A stretch of DNA of 64,000 nucleotides from Nocardia kruczakiae NBRC 101016. Its GTDB lineage: Bacteria; Actinomycetota; Actinomycetes; Mycobacteriales; Mycobacteriaceae. Of the stretch, positions 50,782-59,610 are shown piece after piece. The stretch is taken from assembly GCF_001612965.1 (NCBI RefSeq), contig NZ_BDBL01000046.1:1-64000 (forward strand), read 5' to 3'. Every line of letters begins with the position of its first letter. The stretch's first letter is position 1. Made by a program: the position numbers and the translations under genes. Below the pieces are notes generated by a model. That model was not told the origin of the DNA. It did no database searches and saw only the letters and a list, made by a program, of their open reading frames with translations.

Positions 50782-52176
50782 GTGGCGTATCCCTTGCTCG
50801 GTGTGCCCGACACCGGCGACACCGCGTGGATGCTGGCGAGCTCCGCGCTCGTTTTGTTGATGACCCCGGGGCTGGCGTTCTTCTACGGCGGTATGGTCCG
50901 CTCGAAGAACGTGCTCAACATGATCATGATGAGCATCAGCGCGATGGGCATCGTCGGCGTGCTGTGGGCGCTCTACGGCTTTTCCGAGGCATTCGGTGAC
51001 AACAAACTCGGCCTGATCGGCAACCCCGCCCAGTTCTTCGGGCTCAAGGGCCTGATCGGCGCCAATGCCGTCAAGGCCAGCCCGGCCGACCCGTCGACCG
51101 GCGCGTCGGCGGTGGATCAGGTGAACATCCCGCTGGCCGGCACCATCCCGATGACGGTGTTCGTGGCGTTCCAGCTGATGTTCGCCATCATCACCGTGGC
51201 TCTGATCTCGGGTGCGGTCGCCGACCGCATGAAGTTCCGCGCATGGGTGGTCTTCGCGATCGCGTGGTCGACCATCGTCTACTTCCCGGTCGCGCACTGG
51301 GTGTTCGACTTCGACGTCAAGGACGCCGCGGGCAACATCGTCCACCACGGCGGCTGGATCGCCAACAAGCTGCAGGCCATCGACTTCGCCGGTGGTACCG
51401 CGGTGCATATCAACGCCGGTGCCGCGGGCCTGGCGCTGTGCCTGGTGCTCGGCAAGCGCAAGGGCTGGCCGAAGACGCCGATGCGCCCGCACAACCTGCC
51501 CTTCGTCATGCTCGGCGCCGGTCTGCTGTGGTTCGGCTGGTTCGGCTTCAACGCCGGTTCCGCGGTGAGCTCCAACGGCCTGGCCGGTTCCACCTTCCTG
51601 ACCACCACCTTCGCCACCTGCGCCGCGATGATCGGCTGGCTGGTCGTGGAGAAGTTCCGCGACGGCAAGCCCACCAGCCTCGGCGCCGCCTCGGGCATCG
51701 TCGCGGGCCTGGTCGCGATCACGCCGTCCTGCTCGTCGGTGAACGTGCTGGGCGCGCTGGTGATCGGCGCGGTGGCCGGTGTGCTGTGCGCGCTGGCGGT
51801 CGGCCTGAAGTTCAAGCTCGGTTTCGACGACTCGCTCGACGTGGTCGGCGTACACCTGGTCGGCGGTGTGGTCGGTACGCTGCTGATCGGTCTGTTCCTC
51901 ACCCCGGAATCGGGTGCGGGCGCCGGCGGTGCGAAGGGATTGTTCTACGGCGGCGGTTTCGATCAGCTCGGCAAGCAGGCCGTCGGTGCCTTCACCGTGC
52001 TGGCGTTCTCCTTCGTCGTCTCGCTGATTCTGGGTCTGATCATCAAGTACACGATCGGCATTCGTGCTTCCGAGGAAGACGAGTTCAAGGGTATGGACGA
52101 GTCGGAGCACGCGGAGACGTCATACGATTTCGCTGCTGTGGGTGGCACGGCACGTACCGCCGTCAAGGAGGCATGA
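50782..52176 (+). CDS. amt: Ammonium transporter Amt
   Basis: A 464-residue, eleven-helix ammonium channel. It starts near DTAWMLASSALVLLMTPGLA and carries FYGGMVRSKNVLNMI, the first pore histidine region YFPVAHWVFDFD, GTAVHINAGAAGLAL, GAGLLWFGWFGFNAGSA and the second pore histidine in LDVVGVHLVGGVVGT. GTG 50782 is preferred over ATG 50767 because AGGAGG lies 7 nt upstream of it. It ends 4 bp before glnB, the usual amt-PII pairing in which PII plugs the channel when nitrogen is plentiful. Confidence 0.97.
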   Translation: MAYPLLGVPDTGDTAWMLASSALVLLMTPGLAFFYGGMVRSKNVLNMIMMSISAMGIVGVLWALYGFSEAFGDNKLGLIGNPAQFFGLKGLIGANAVKASPADPSTGASAVDQVNIPLAGTIPMTVFVAFQLMFAIITVALISGAVADRMKFRAWVVFAIAWSTIVYFPVAHWVFDFDVKDAAGNIVHHGGWIANKLQAIDFAGGTAVHINAGAAGLALCLVLGKRKGWPKTPMRPHNLPFVMLGAGLLWFGWFGFNAGSAVSSNGLAGSTFLTTTFATCAAMIGWLVVEKFRDGKPTSLGAASGIVAGLVAITPSCSSVNVLGALVIGAVAGVLCALAVGLKFKLGFDDSLDVVGVHLVGGVVGTLLIGLFLTPESGAGAGGAKGLFYGGGFDQLGKQAVGAFTVLAFSFVVSLILGLIIKYTIGIRASEEDEFKGMDESEHAETSYDFAAVGGTARTAVKEA

Positions 52177-52180
52177 CGCA

Positions 52181-52519
52181 ATGAAACTGATCACTGCAAT
52201 CGTCAAACCGTTCACACTCGAGGACGTCAAGTCCGGGCTCGAGCAGGCCGGTGTGCTGGGAATGACGGTCAGCGAAGTCCAGGGGTACGGCCGCCAGAAG
52301 GGGCACACCGAGGTTTACCGCGGCGCGGAGTACTCGGTCGATTTCGTGCCGAAGGTACGGGTCGAGGTCGTCGTGGACGACGCCTCGGTCGAAAAGGTCG
52401 TCGAGGTGATCGTCGAGGCCGCGCGCACCGGCAAGATCGGTGACGGCAAGGTCTGGGTGACCCCGGTCGAATCGGTGATCCGGGTCCGAACCGGTGAACG
52501 CGGTGCCGACGCACTATAG
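52181..52519 (+). CDS. glnB: Nitrogen regulatory protein P-II (GlnB/GlnK)
   Basis: A 112-residue trimeric PII signal protein. It shows MKLITAIVKPFTLEDVKSGL, the T-loop GYGRQKGHTEVYRGAEY with the modifiable Tyr 51, VEVVVDDASVEKVVEVI, and the ATP/2-oxoglutarate site TGKIGDGKVWVTPV. In actinobacteria Tyr 51 is adenylylated by GlnD. It lies between amt and glnD, so it probably controls the ammonium channel. AAGGAGGC lies just upstream of ATG 52181. Confidence 0.97.
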   Translation: MKLITAIVKPFTLEDVKSGLEQAGVLGMTVSEVQGYGRQKGHTEVYRGAEYSVDFVPKVRVEVVVDDASVEKVVEVIVEAARTGKIGDGKVWVTPVESVIRVRTGERGADAL

Positions 52520-52532
52520 GAGATGAAGGATT

Positions 52533-52576
52533 CGGGCAGCCCCGCTCCTGGCACCGGCCGGGGACGGGGCTGCCCG
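52533..52576 (+). promoter_or_regulatory. Long-stem hairpin between glnB and glnD
   Basis: CGGGCAGCCCCG (52533-52544) and CGGGGCTGCCCG (52565-52576) are perfect 12-bp arms around a 20-nt loop, in the 81-bp gap between glnB and the chosen glnD start. It has no T-run. It may act as a partial terminator or mRNA-stabilising stem that lowers glnD expression relative to amt-glnB. Confidence 0.65.
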
Positions 52577-52600
52577 CATGAACGGGTGGTGGTTGCGGGT

Positions 52601-55039
52601 ATGAGTGCAGACGAATTGTCCCAGGGCGCCAAGGAACTGGTGGCCGCCCGAGATCAACTGCTCGACGGTGGTGATACCCGGCGCCCGCGGCTGAGCGCCG
52701 AGGCGCTGCGGCAGGCGCTGGTCGACCTGCACGAGCTGTGGTTGACCACCAAGGGCGCGGAGCTGGGCATCACCGCCGACAGCGGGCTGGCCGTGGTGGC
52801 GGTCGGGGGACTGGGCCGGCGCGAGATGTTGCCGTATTCCGATCTGGATCTGGTGTTGCTGCACGACGACGTCGATCCCGCGCGGGTCGCCGAGGTGGCC
52901 GACCGGCTCTGGTATCCGCTGTGGGACGCCCACATCAAACTGGATCACAGCGTGCGGACCGTGCCGCAGGCGCTGCGGGTGGCCGCCGACGACCTCACCG
53001 CCGCGCTCGGCATGCTCGATGCCCGCCACATCGTCGGCGACGCGGAGCTGAGCAATCTGCTCATCGGTGGCGTGCGCCGCGAATGGCGTACCGGAATCCG
53101 TTCCCGCTTCGGGGAATTGGTGGAACAGGCGCAGGCGCGGTGGAAGCGCAACGGCGAGATCGCGCATCGGGCCGAACCCGACCTCAAGAGCGGTCGCGGT
53201 GGGCTGCGCGATATCCAGCTGCTCGACGCGCTGGCCGTCGCCCAGCTGACCGACGCCATGCCCGGCCTGGGCCCCGACGTTCCCGGCGGCGGTCTCGAGG
53301 CCGCCCACCGCCGGCTGCTCGACGTGCGGACCGAACTGCATCGGGTGGCCGGGCGTTCCCGCGATCAGTTGCGCGCCCAGGACGCGGACGAGATCGGCGC
53401 CGCGTTGCGCATCGGCGATCGATTCGATCTGGCGCGCACGCTCAGCGATGCGGCCCGCACGGTCGTCTACTCGGTCGACGTCGGCCTGCGCACCGCCGGC
53501 AACGCGCTGCCGCGCCGCGGTCTGGCCCGGCTACGGCGCCTGCCCATTCGCCGGCCGCTCGACGAGGGCGTGGTCGAACACGCCGGCGAGGTGGTGCTGG
53601 CCCGCGACGCACGACCGCAGCGCGATCCCGGGCTGATCCTGCGGGTCGCCGCCGCCTCGGCGCGCACCGGTCTGCCGATGTCGGCGACCACCCTCAACCG
53701 CCTGTCCGAAGACGCTCCCGAACTGCGCGAGCCGTGGCCGCGCGAGGCGCTCAACGATCTGCTGGTACTGCTCGGCGCCGGCCGCAATACCATCGACGCG
53801 GTGGAGGCCCTGGATCGAACGGGCTTGTGGGGCAGGCTCTTTCCGGAATGGGGAGCGGTGCGCGACCTGCCGCCCCGCGATGCCGTGCACACCTGGACCG
53901 TCGACCGCCACCTGGTCGAGACCGTCGCCTACGCCGGTGCGCTGAGCACGCGCGTCGCCCGGCCGGATCTGCTGCTGCTCGGAGCGTTGCTGCACGATAT
54001 CGGCAAGGGCCGCACCGAGGATCACAGCGTGGTGGGTGCCGAACTGGCCGACCGGATCGGTCATCGGCTGGGTCTGTGGCCCGACGATGTACGCAGCCTG
54101 GCGACGATCGTGCGGCATCACCTGTTGCTGCCCGAAACGGCGACCCGGCGCGATCTCGACGATCCGGCGACCGCCGCCCGTGTGGTCGACGCCTTGGGCG
54201 GTGACCGGCAGCTGCTGGAGCTGCTGCACACCCTCGCCGAGGCCGATTCACTGGCGACCGGTCCGGGTGTGTGGGGGGAGTGGAAGGCGTCCCTGATCGG
54301 GGAGCTGGTGCGCCGCGGCCACGCCGCGATGGCGGGAGAGCCCGCACCGCAACGGGTTTCGCCCGCGCCGACGGTGGTCGACGCGGCCGTCATGGACAAG
54401 GTCGCGGCCGGTGGCGTGCATGTGGAATTGGCGCCCGGCGACGGGCGCTACATCCACGTCGTCACGGTCGTGGCTCCCGATACTCCGGGTCTGCTCTCGG
54501 AGGCGGCCGGGGTGCTCGCCCTGCATTCCCTGCGGGTGCTCTCCGCGACCTTGACGGCTTCCGGAGACACCGCGATCGACACCTTCGTGGTGACACCGAC
54601 TTTCGGCAATCCGCCCGACGCCGGCCTGCTGCGCCAGGAGCTGATCCGCGCGATCAACGGCGATCTGAAGCTGGCCTCCGTGCTGGCGGACAAGGAGCGC
54701 GAGGCGGCGGCTCGGACCAGCCGGTACGCGCAGGCTCAGCCGAAGGTGATCTGGACCGAGGTCGACCGGCCCGGCGAGGTGGTGCTCGAACTGCGCGCCG
54801 AGGATCGCATCGGCCTGCTCAGCCGGTTGGCCGCGGCGCTGGCCGCCCAGGGTGCGGATGTGCGGTGGGCGAAAGCGGACACGATGGGCTCGGTGGTGGT
54901 CGACTCGTTCGGCCTCGGTCTGGGTGAGGACGACACTCCGCAGCGGCGCCGTGCCATCGAGGCGGCGCTGCTGGGGGTCGTCCCGCATCAGGAGCCGAAG
55001 AAACCGAGCGAAACGGACACCGGCGCCGGCGCCGGTTAG
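52601..55039 (+). CDS. glnD: PII nucleotidyltransferase/deadenylylase GlnD
   Basis: A bifunctional nitrogen sensor that modifies and demodifies PII at Tyr 51. The 812-residue protein has the nucleotidyltransferase motif GGLGRREMLPYSDLDLVLLH near residue 72, the nucleotidyltransferase-associated SGRGGLRDIQLLDALAV, an HD phosphohydrolase domain with LLLLGALLHDIGKGRTEDHS, and two C-terminal ACT domains (VVAPDTPGLLSEAAGVLALH; LELRAEDRIGLLSRLAAALA) that sense glutamine. ATG 52601 is preferred because ATG 52523 would place the 12-bp hairpin inside the coding region; the Shine-Dalgarno sequence at 52601 is weak (GCGGGT). Confidence 0.95.
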   Translation: MSADELSQGAKELVAARDQLLDGGDTRRPRLSAEALRQALVDLHELWLTTKGAELGITADSGLAVVAVGGLGRREMLPYSDLDLVLLHDDVDPARVAEVADRLWYPLWDAHIKLDHSVRTVPQALRVAADDLTAALGMLDARHIVGDAELSNLLIGGVRREWRTGIRSRFGELVEQAQARWKRNGEIAHRAEPDLKSGRGGLRDIQLLDALAVAQLTDAMPGLGPDVPGGGLEAAHRRLLDVRTELHRVAGRSRDQLRAQDADEIGAALRIGDRFDLARTLSDAARTVVYSVDVGLRTAGNALPRRGLARLRRLPIRRPLDEGVVEHAGEVVLARDARPQRDPGLILRVAAASARTGLPMSATTLNRLSEDAPELREPWPREALNDLLVLLGAGRNTIDAVEALDRTGLWGRLFPEWGAVRDLPPRDAVHTWTVDRHLVETVAYAGALSTRVARPDLLLLGALLHDIGKGRTEDHSVVGAELADRIGHRLGLWPDDVRSLATIVRHHLLLPETATRRDLDDPATAARVVDALGGDRQLLELLHTLAEADSLATGPGVWGEWKASLIGELVRRGHAAMAGEPAPQRVSPAPTVVDAAVMDKVAAGGVHVELAPGDGRYIHVVTVVAPDTPGLLSEAAGVLALHSLRVLSATLTASGDTAIDTFVVTPTFGNPPDAGLLRQELIRAINGDLKLASVLADKEREAAARTSRYAQAQPKVIWTEVDRPGEVVLELRAEDRIGLLSRLAAALAAQGADVRWAKADTMGSVVVDSFGLGLGEDDTPQRRRAIEAALLGVVPHQEPKKPSETDTGAGAG

Positions 55040-55243
55040 GTTTACCAACCTCCCGCCGGTTATCGGGCCAACCTGGTCGTTTGGTCCGTAATGAGGTAAC
55101 CAGATCGTTGCGGCAACCTCTGCTGGATGTGATGTCTGCCACTCTACGATCTGGGTAGATCGTGAAGTTGATCGTGATCGCTAGCTGTTCGAGCTGTTGC
55201 TGTACCTGTCCGGCGAGTTGGGTGCGTTGAGGGGAGCAGGTCG

Positions 55244-55555
55244 ATGGCAAACGAAGTCGTGTCCTCATCCATGATCACCAGCGATTCGACCCACCACATC
55301 GCCCGCTGTGTCGGCGGCGACCACTGGGTGGTCTCCTGGCTTCCGGGCCGGACGTTGACCGGCGGGCAGGCGGTAGCGGCCATGAAGCTGGCCGGTGCGC
55401 TCGTCGACGGCACGCCGGGTGACTCCGACTGGGCGTCCCTGGACGCCATGGCACTGCCACTGGGGCTGACCGGCCGCGAGGCGGTCTATCTGGTGGCCTA
55501 CGAACAGCACGACTTCAGCCGGGCCCCGCGGCCGCGGCACAGCGCGCTGTCCTGA
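55244..55555 (+). CDS. Small conserved-looking hypothetical protein
   Basis: A 103-residue protein with no membrane segment or cysteine cluster. Visible stretches are STHHIARCVGGDHWVVSWLP, GRTLTGGQAVAAMKLAGALV and DAMALPLGLTGREAVYLVAY. The Trp- and Gly-containing first part and helical second part suggest a small folded domain. I recall similar short proteins near ffh in Nocardia and Rhodococcus but no function. ATG 55244 is preceded by GGGGAGCAGG. A hairpin 20 bp after the stop separates it from ffh. Confidence 0.65.
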   Translation: MANEVVSSSMITSDSTHHIARCVGGDHWVVSWLPGRTLTGGQAVAAMKLAGALVDGTPGDSDWASLDAMALPLGLTGREAVYLVAYEQHDFSRAPRPRHSALS

Positions 55556-55574
55556 CCGCAGTCCCGGTGACGGT

Positions 55575-55597
55575 CCTGCCGCCGGGTCGGCGGCAGG
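55575..55597 (+). terminator. Hairpin between the small hypothetical gene and ffh
   Basis: CCTGCCGCC (55575-55583) and GGCGGCAGG (55589-55597) form a nine-pair stem with a GGGTC loop just after the stop codon, followed by CCTTGG rather than a T-run. Confidence 0.6.
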
Positions 55598-55687
55598 CCT
55601 TGGACTAGGGCGAATCCACCGATCGCGGAGTTGCCCGTACCCTGGTAACCCGAGTGACGTCCCTCGACGAGACCAGGAGCGCGATCG

Positions 55688-57271
55688 GTGTTCGAATCCC
55701 TTTCCGACCGGTTGACCGGTGCCCTGAAGGATCTGCGTGGCAAGGGGCGTCTGTCACCGGCCGATATCGACGCGACCGCGCGCGAGATCCGGCTGGCCCT
55801 GCTCGAGGCCGACGTGGCGCTGCCGGTCGTGCGGCAGTTCATCGCCCGCGTCAAGGAACGCGCCAAGGGCGCGGAGGTATCGGCCGCGCTGAACCCCGCG
55901 CAGCAGGTCGTGAAGATCGTCAACGAGGAATTGATCGGCATCCTCGGTGGCGAGACCCGGCGCCTGCAGTTCGCGAAGAACCCGCCCACGGTCGTCATGC
56001 TCGCAGGTCTGCAAGGTGCCGGTAAGACCACGCTCGCGGGCAAGCTCGCGAAATGGCTGAAGGGCCAGGGGCATACCCCCTTGCTGGTGGCCTGTGACCT
56101 GCAGCGGCCGGGCGCCGTCACCCAGTTGCAGGTGGTCGGCGAACGGGCCGGGGTCCCGGTGTTCGCCCCGCATCCGGGGACGTCGATCGGCGGCGGCGAC
56201 AACGCCCTCGGCGTCACGGCCGCCGACCCGATCCGCGTCGCCGAGGCAGGCATCGAGGAAGCCAAGCAGAAGCACTACGACATCGTCATCGTCGACACCG
56301 CGGGCCGCCTCGGTATCGACGAGGAGTTGATGCGCCAGGCCGCCGGCATCCGCGACGCGGTGCGCCCGGACGAGACGCTGTTCGTCCTCGACGCCATGAT
56401 CGGCCAGGACGCCGTCAGCACCGCCGAGGCCTTCCGCGACGGCGTCGGCTTCACCGGTGTCGTGCTGACCAAACTCGACGGCGACGCCCGCGGTGGCGCC
56501 GCGCTGTCGGTCCGCGAGGTCACCGGCGTCCCGATCCTGTTCGCCTCCACCGGTGAGAAGCTCGAGGACTTCGACGTCTTCCACCCCGACCGCATGTCGA
56601 GCCGCATCCTCGGCATGGGCGATCTGTTGACCCTGATCGAACAGGCCGAACAGGTCTACGACCAGCAGCAGGCCGAGGAGGCCGCCCGCAAGATCGGCTC
56701 CGGCGAACTCACCCTCGAGGACTTCCTCGACCAGATGCTGGCCATCCGCAAGATGGGCCCGATCGGCAACCTGCTCGGCATGCTGCCGGGCGCCGGCCAG
56801 ATGAAGGATGTGCTGGCCCAGGTCGACGACAAACAACTCGACCGGGTGCAGGCCATCATCCGCGGTATGACGCCCGCCGAGCGGGCCAATCCGAAGATCA
56901 TCAACGCCTCCCGCCGCCTGCGCATCGCCAACGGCTCCGGCGTCACCGTCACCGATGTGAACCAGCTGGTCGACCGCTTCTTCGAAGCCCGCAAGATGAT
57001 GGCCGCGATGGGCCGGCAGATGGGTCTGCCGGGCGCGCGCCGCAACGCCAAGGGCAAGAAGGGGAAGAAGGGCAAGAAGGGCGGACGCGGACCGACGCCG
57101 CCGAAGGGGATGCGCGGAGGATTCCCGGGGATGCCGGGTCTGCCGGGCGGAATGCCGGGGATGCCCGCCGCGGGGATGCCGGATCTGTCGAATATGCCCG
57201 CGGGGCTGGACGAATTGCCGCCGGGTCTGGAGGGATTCGACCTGAGCAAACTGAAGTTCCCCAAGAACTGA
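55688..57271 (+). CDS. ffh: Signal recognition particle protein Ffh
   Basis: Ffh (SRP54) binds signal sequences and 4.5S RNA and pairs with FtsY. The N domain begins VFESLSDRLTGALKDLRGKG. The GTPase motifs are GLQGAGKTTLAGKLAKWL, VDTAGRLGIDEELM and TKLDGDARGGAALSVREV. The methionine-rich M domain contains DQMLAIRKMGPIGNLLGMLP, MTPAERANPKIINASRRLRI and FFEARKMMAAMGRQMGLPGA. A long tail has KGKKGKKGKKGG, then Met/Gly/Pro-rich repeats (GMPGLPGGMPGMPAAGM). At 527 residues it is longer than E. coli Ffh (about 453) because of that tail. GTG 55688. Confidence 0.97.
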   Translation: MFESLSDRLTGALKDLRGKGRLSPADIDATAREIRLALLEADVALPVVRQFIARVKERAKGAEVSAALNPAQQVVKIVNEELIGILGGETRRLQFAKNPPTVVMLAGLQGAGKTTLAGKLAKWLKGQGHTPLLVACDLQRPGAVTQLQVVGERAGVPVFAPHPGTSIGGGDNALGVTAADPIRVAEAGIEEAKQKHYDIVIVDTAGRLGIDEELMRQAAGIRDAVRPDETLFVLDAMIGQDAVSTAEAFRDGVGFTGVVLTKLDGDARGGAALSVREVTGVPILFASTGEKLEDFDVFHPDRMSSRILGMGDLLTLIEQAEQVYDQQQAEEAARKIGSGELTLEDFLDQMLAIRKMGPIGNLLGMLPGAGQMKDVLAQVDDKQLDRVQAIIRGMTPAERANPKIINASRRLRIANGSGVTVTDVNQLVDRFFEARKMMAAMGRQMGLPGARRNAKGKKGKKGKKGGRGPTPPKGMRGGFPGMPGLPGGMPGMPAAGMPDLSNMPAGLDELPPGLEGFDLSKLKFPKN

Positions 57272-57284
57272 GTTGTGTAGCGAG

Positions 57285-57320
57285 CGATGCGGACGGCGCC
57301 TGGTGGTGCCGTCCGCATCG
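57285..57320 (+). terminator. Terminator after ffh
   Basis: CGATGCGGACGGC (57285-57297) and GCCGTCCGCATCG (57308-57320) form a perfect 13-pair stem with a 10-nt loop, 14 bp past the ffh stop, followed by TTGTCC. Confidence 0.75.
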
Positions 57321-57430
57321 TTGTCCGGGGACTCGTCGACCACGCATCTCGCACGCACTCCGTCGCGATCGCAGCGGTAGTTTGGGGAGCGGCGGTGAGG
57401 CCGGAGCGGGCGACATGGTCAGGAGGCGGT

Positions 57431-58531
57431 ATGCGGATGCATCTGCGCGGGGTGGTTCTTCCCGATGACGAGGTGCGGGACCTGTGGGTTCGCGACGGGG
57501 TGATCTCGTACGAGCCGGTGCCCGATGCCGAAACCCTATGTGACACAGGCTGGCTCGTGCCCGGCCTCGTCGACGCCCACTGCCACGTCGGCATTCGCTA
57601 CGGCGGTGGGCACGAGGATCGCGAGGGCGCGATCGCCCAGGCCGAGGTGGAACGCGATGCCGGGGCGCTACTGCTGCGCGATGCCGGATCGCCGATCGAC
57701 ACCCGCTTCATCGACGACCACCACGAACTGCCGAAGATCATCCGGGCCGGCCGCCACATCGCTCGGCCCAAGCGGTATATCCGCGAATTGGGCATCGAAC
57801 TGGACGACGAACGCGACCTGCCCGAGATCGTCGCCGAACAGGCGCGCTTCGGCGACGGCTGGGTCAAGATCGTCGGCGACTGGATCGATCGGTCCGCCGG
57901 TGATCTGCGGCCGCTGTGGAGCGACGCGATCCTGAAGGAGGCCATCGACGCCGCGCACCGGGAGGGCGCCCGCGTCACCGCGCACGTCTTCGGCGAGGAT
58001 GCGCTGCCCGGCCTGATCAACGCCGGCATCGACTGCCTCGAGCACGGCACCGGACTCACCGACGACACCATCGAGATGATGGCCGAACACGGCACCGCCC
58101 TGGTGCCCACCCTGGTCAATATCGACACCTTCCCCGATATCGCCGACAGCGCCGGCAAATTCCCGGTCTACGCTGCCCATATGCGCGATCTGCACCGCCG
58201 GGTCCGCGGCACCGTCGCCGACGCCCATGCCGCGGGGGTGCCGATCTATACCGGCACCGACGCCGGCGGTTCGATCAAGCACGGCCGTATCGCCGACGAG
58301 ATCGACGCGCTGGCCGGGGCCGGGTTGTCGCGGCACGAGGCGCTGGCGGCGGCGTCGTGGCGGGCGCGTGAGTGGCTCGGCCGGCCGGGCATCGAGGACG
58401 GGGCACCGGCCGATTTCGTCGTCTACCGCACCGATCCGCGGTCGAGCCGCGATGCGCTCGACGCCCCGGCATACGTCGTCCTCCGCGGGCGGGTGTATCC
58501 GGGCCGCGATCCGGTCACCGGACACCGGTAG
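57431..58531 (+). CDS. Amidohydrolase-family protein
   Basis: A 366-residue metal-dependent hydrolase. Motifs in order: GWLVPGLVDAHCHVGIRYGG (HxH metal site), KRYIRELGIELD, WVKIVGDWIDRSAG with a likely carbamylated or metal lysine, VTAHVFGEDALPGLINAGID, CLEHGTGLTDDTIEM, and YTGTDAGGSIKHGRIADEID with the final metal aspartate. It corresponds to Rv2915c in M. tuberculosis, which also follows ffh. Substrate unknown; related enzymes include prolidase-like and imidazolonepropionase-like hydrolases. ATG 57431 has AGGAGG 4 nt upstream. Confidence 0.88.
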   Translation: MRMHLRGVVLPDDEVRDLWVRDGVISYEPVPDAETLCDTGWLVPGLVDAHCHVGIRYGGGHEDREGAIAQAEVERDAGALLLRDAGSPIDTRFIDDHHELPKIIRAGRHIARPKRYIRELGIELDDERDLPEIVAEQARFGDGWVKIVGDWIDRSAGDLRPLWSDAILKEAIDAAHREGARVTAHVFGEDALPGLINAGIDCLEHGTGLTDDTIEMMAEHGTALVPTLVNIDTFPDIADSAGKFPVYAAHMRDLHRRVRGTVADAHAAGVPIYTGTDAGGSIKHGRIADEIDALAGAGLSRHEALAAASWRAREWLGRPGIEDGAPADFVVYRTDPRSSRDALDAPAYVVLRGRVYPGRDPVTGHR

Positions 58532-58851
58532 GGGTGTCGGCGCGCCGAACGGTTCGGCAACGGCGCTGGTCACCGATCTCCACATGCTCGGCGAACGGCC
58601 CGCTCGATTCCGGGGCGATTTCTCCGGGTGCGGGCGTATCTGGCACAATGAACGACCGTCCTCATCGACAAGCGCGATCCGCTCGCGGTGCCGTGTTCGA
58701 GGACAGTGTCAGCCCGTCTCCGGTTACGTACCGCGCGGCGGTCACACACTCAACGCAAAACCGGGCCCACACCCCGTGCGGGCTGCTGAATTGCGCCGTG
58801 ACCACTCAGGCTGCCCCCGGGCGGCCGCCATCGAAAGGCATCGATACAGCC
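58532..58851 (+). promoter_or_regulatory. Leader region of the rpsP operon
   Basis: No gene is supported in these 320 bp, although the rpsP frame happens to stay open. A promoter candidate lies around 58635-58655 (GTATCTGGCACAATGAAC). The long untranslated leader is usual for ribosomal-protein operons. GAAAGG near 58833 is a distant ribosome binding site for rpsP. Confidence 0.45.
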
Positions 58852-59286
58852 ATGGCTGTCAAGATCAAGCTGACCCGTCTGGGCAAGATCCGCAACCCCC
58901 AGTACCGCATCGTCATCGCCGATGCGCGCACCCGCCGCGACGGCCGCGCCATCGAGAACGTCGGCAAGTACCACCCGAAGGAAGAGCCCTCGCTGATCGA
59001 GGTCGACTCCGAGCGCGTGCAGTACTGGCTGGGCGTCGGCGCGCAGCCGACCGAGCCGGTCAAGCGTCTGCTGGAGATCACCGGCGACTGGCAGAAGTTC
59101 AAGGGCCTGCCGGGCGCCGAGGGCACCCTGAAGGTCAAGGCCGCCAAGCCGAGCAAGCTGGACCTGTTCAACGCCGCCCTGGCCGCCGCCGACAGCGAGC
59201 CGGTCGCCGAGGCCGTCACCCCCAAGAAGAAGAAGTCCAAGGCCGCCGAGGGCGAGGCCGAGGCCGCGACCGAGGCTGCTGAGTAA
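58852..59286 (+). CDS. rpsP: 30S ribosomal protein S16
   Basis: A 144-residue ribosomal protein. The family core is MAVKIKLTRLGKIRNPQYRI, VIADARTRRDGRAIENVGKY, then PSLIEVDSERVQYWLGVGAQ. The C-terminal 55 residues are an actinobacterial extension with KKKKSKAAEGEAEAATEAAE, much longer than E. coli S16 (82). It opens the rpsP-khpA-rimM-trmD operon for ribosome assembly and tRNA modification, in the same order as M. tuberculosis Rv2909c-Rv2906c. Confidence 0.97.
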   Translation: MAVKIKLTRLGKIRNPQYRIVIADARTRRDGRAIENVGKYHPKEEPSLIEVDSERVQYWLGVGAQPTEPVKRLLEITGDWQKFKGLPGAEGTLKVKAAKPSKLDLFNAALAAADSEPVAEAVTPKKKKSKAAEGEAEAATEAAE

Positions 59287-59312
59287 CGTGAGCGAGCGCA
59301 GCGAGCGAACCA
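59287..59312. repeat. GAGCGAGCGCAGCGAGCG-type intergenic repeat
   Basis: The short gap between rpsP and khpA begins CGTGAGCGAGCGCAGCGAGC, an imperfect palindrome that I recall as a frequent intergenic motif in Nocardia, Rhodococcus and related genomes. A fragment-like GTAGCGAGCG also follows ffh near 57278. Function unknown. Confidence 0.5.
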
Positions 59313-59367
59313 ACAGCACAGCTGCCACCGCAGTCATGCCGGAACCGAGCGCCAGCGAGGTGGAGGC

Positions 59368-59610
59368 ATGAGTGCGGTCGTCGCCGATGCCGTCGAGCAC
59401 CTGGTGCGTGGCATCGTCGCCAATCCGGACGACGTGCGCGTCGATCTGATCACCAGCCGGCGGGGACGCACCGTCGAGGTCCACGTCCACCCGGACGATC
59501 TGGGCAAGGTGATCGGCCGCGGCGGTCGTACCGCGACCGCGCTGCGCACCCTGGTCGCCGGTATCGGTGGCCGGGGTATCCGGGTCGACGTGGTCGACAC
59601 CGATCAGTAG
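59368..59610 (+). CDS. khpA: KH-domain RNA-binding protein KhpA
   Basis: An 80-residue single KH domain of the YlqC/KhpA family. The GxxG RNA-binding loop lies in LGKVIGRGGRTATALRTLVA. In Firmicutes KhpA pairs with KhpB and affects cell division and elongation; in M. tuberculosis this is Rv2908c. ATG 59368 is preceded by GGTGGAGGC. The stop is followed at once by the rimM ATG (TAGATG), so the genes are coupled. Confidence 0.95.
   Translation: MSAVVADAVEHLVRGIVANPDDVRVDLITSRRGRTVEVHVHPDDLGKVIGRGGRTATALRTLVAGIGGRGIRVDVVDTDQ

Noticed and set aside
52523..52600. Start of glnD at ATG 52523
   Set aside because: AGGAG directly abuts this ATG with no spacer, and the 12-bp hairpin would fall inside the coding region; the GlnD family begins near 52601.
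58028..58851. rpsP frame extended upstream by 160 codons
   Set aside because: S16 begins MAVKIKLTRLG at 58852; the upstream part overlaps the amidohydrolase gene in another frame.
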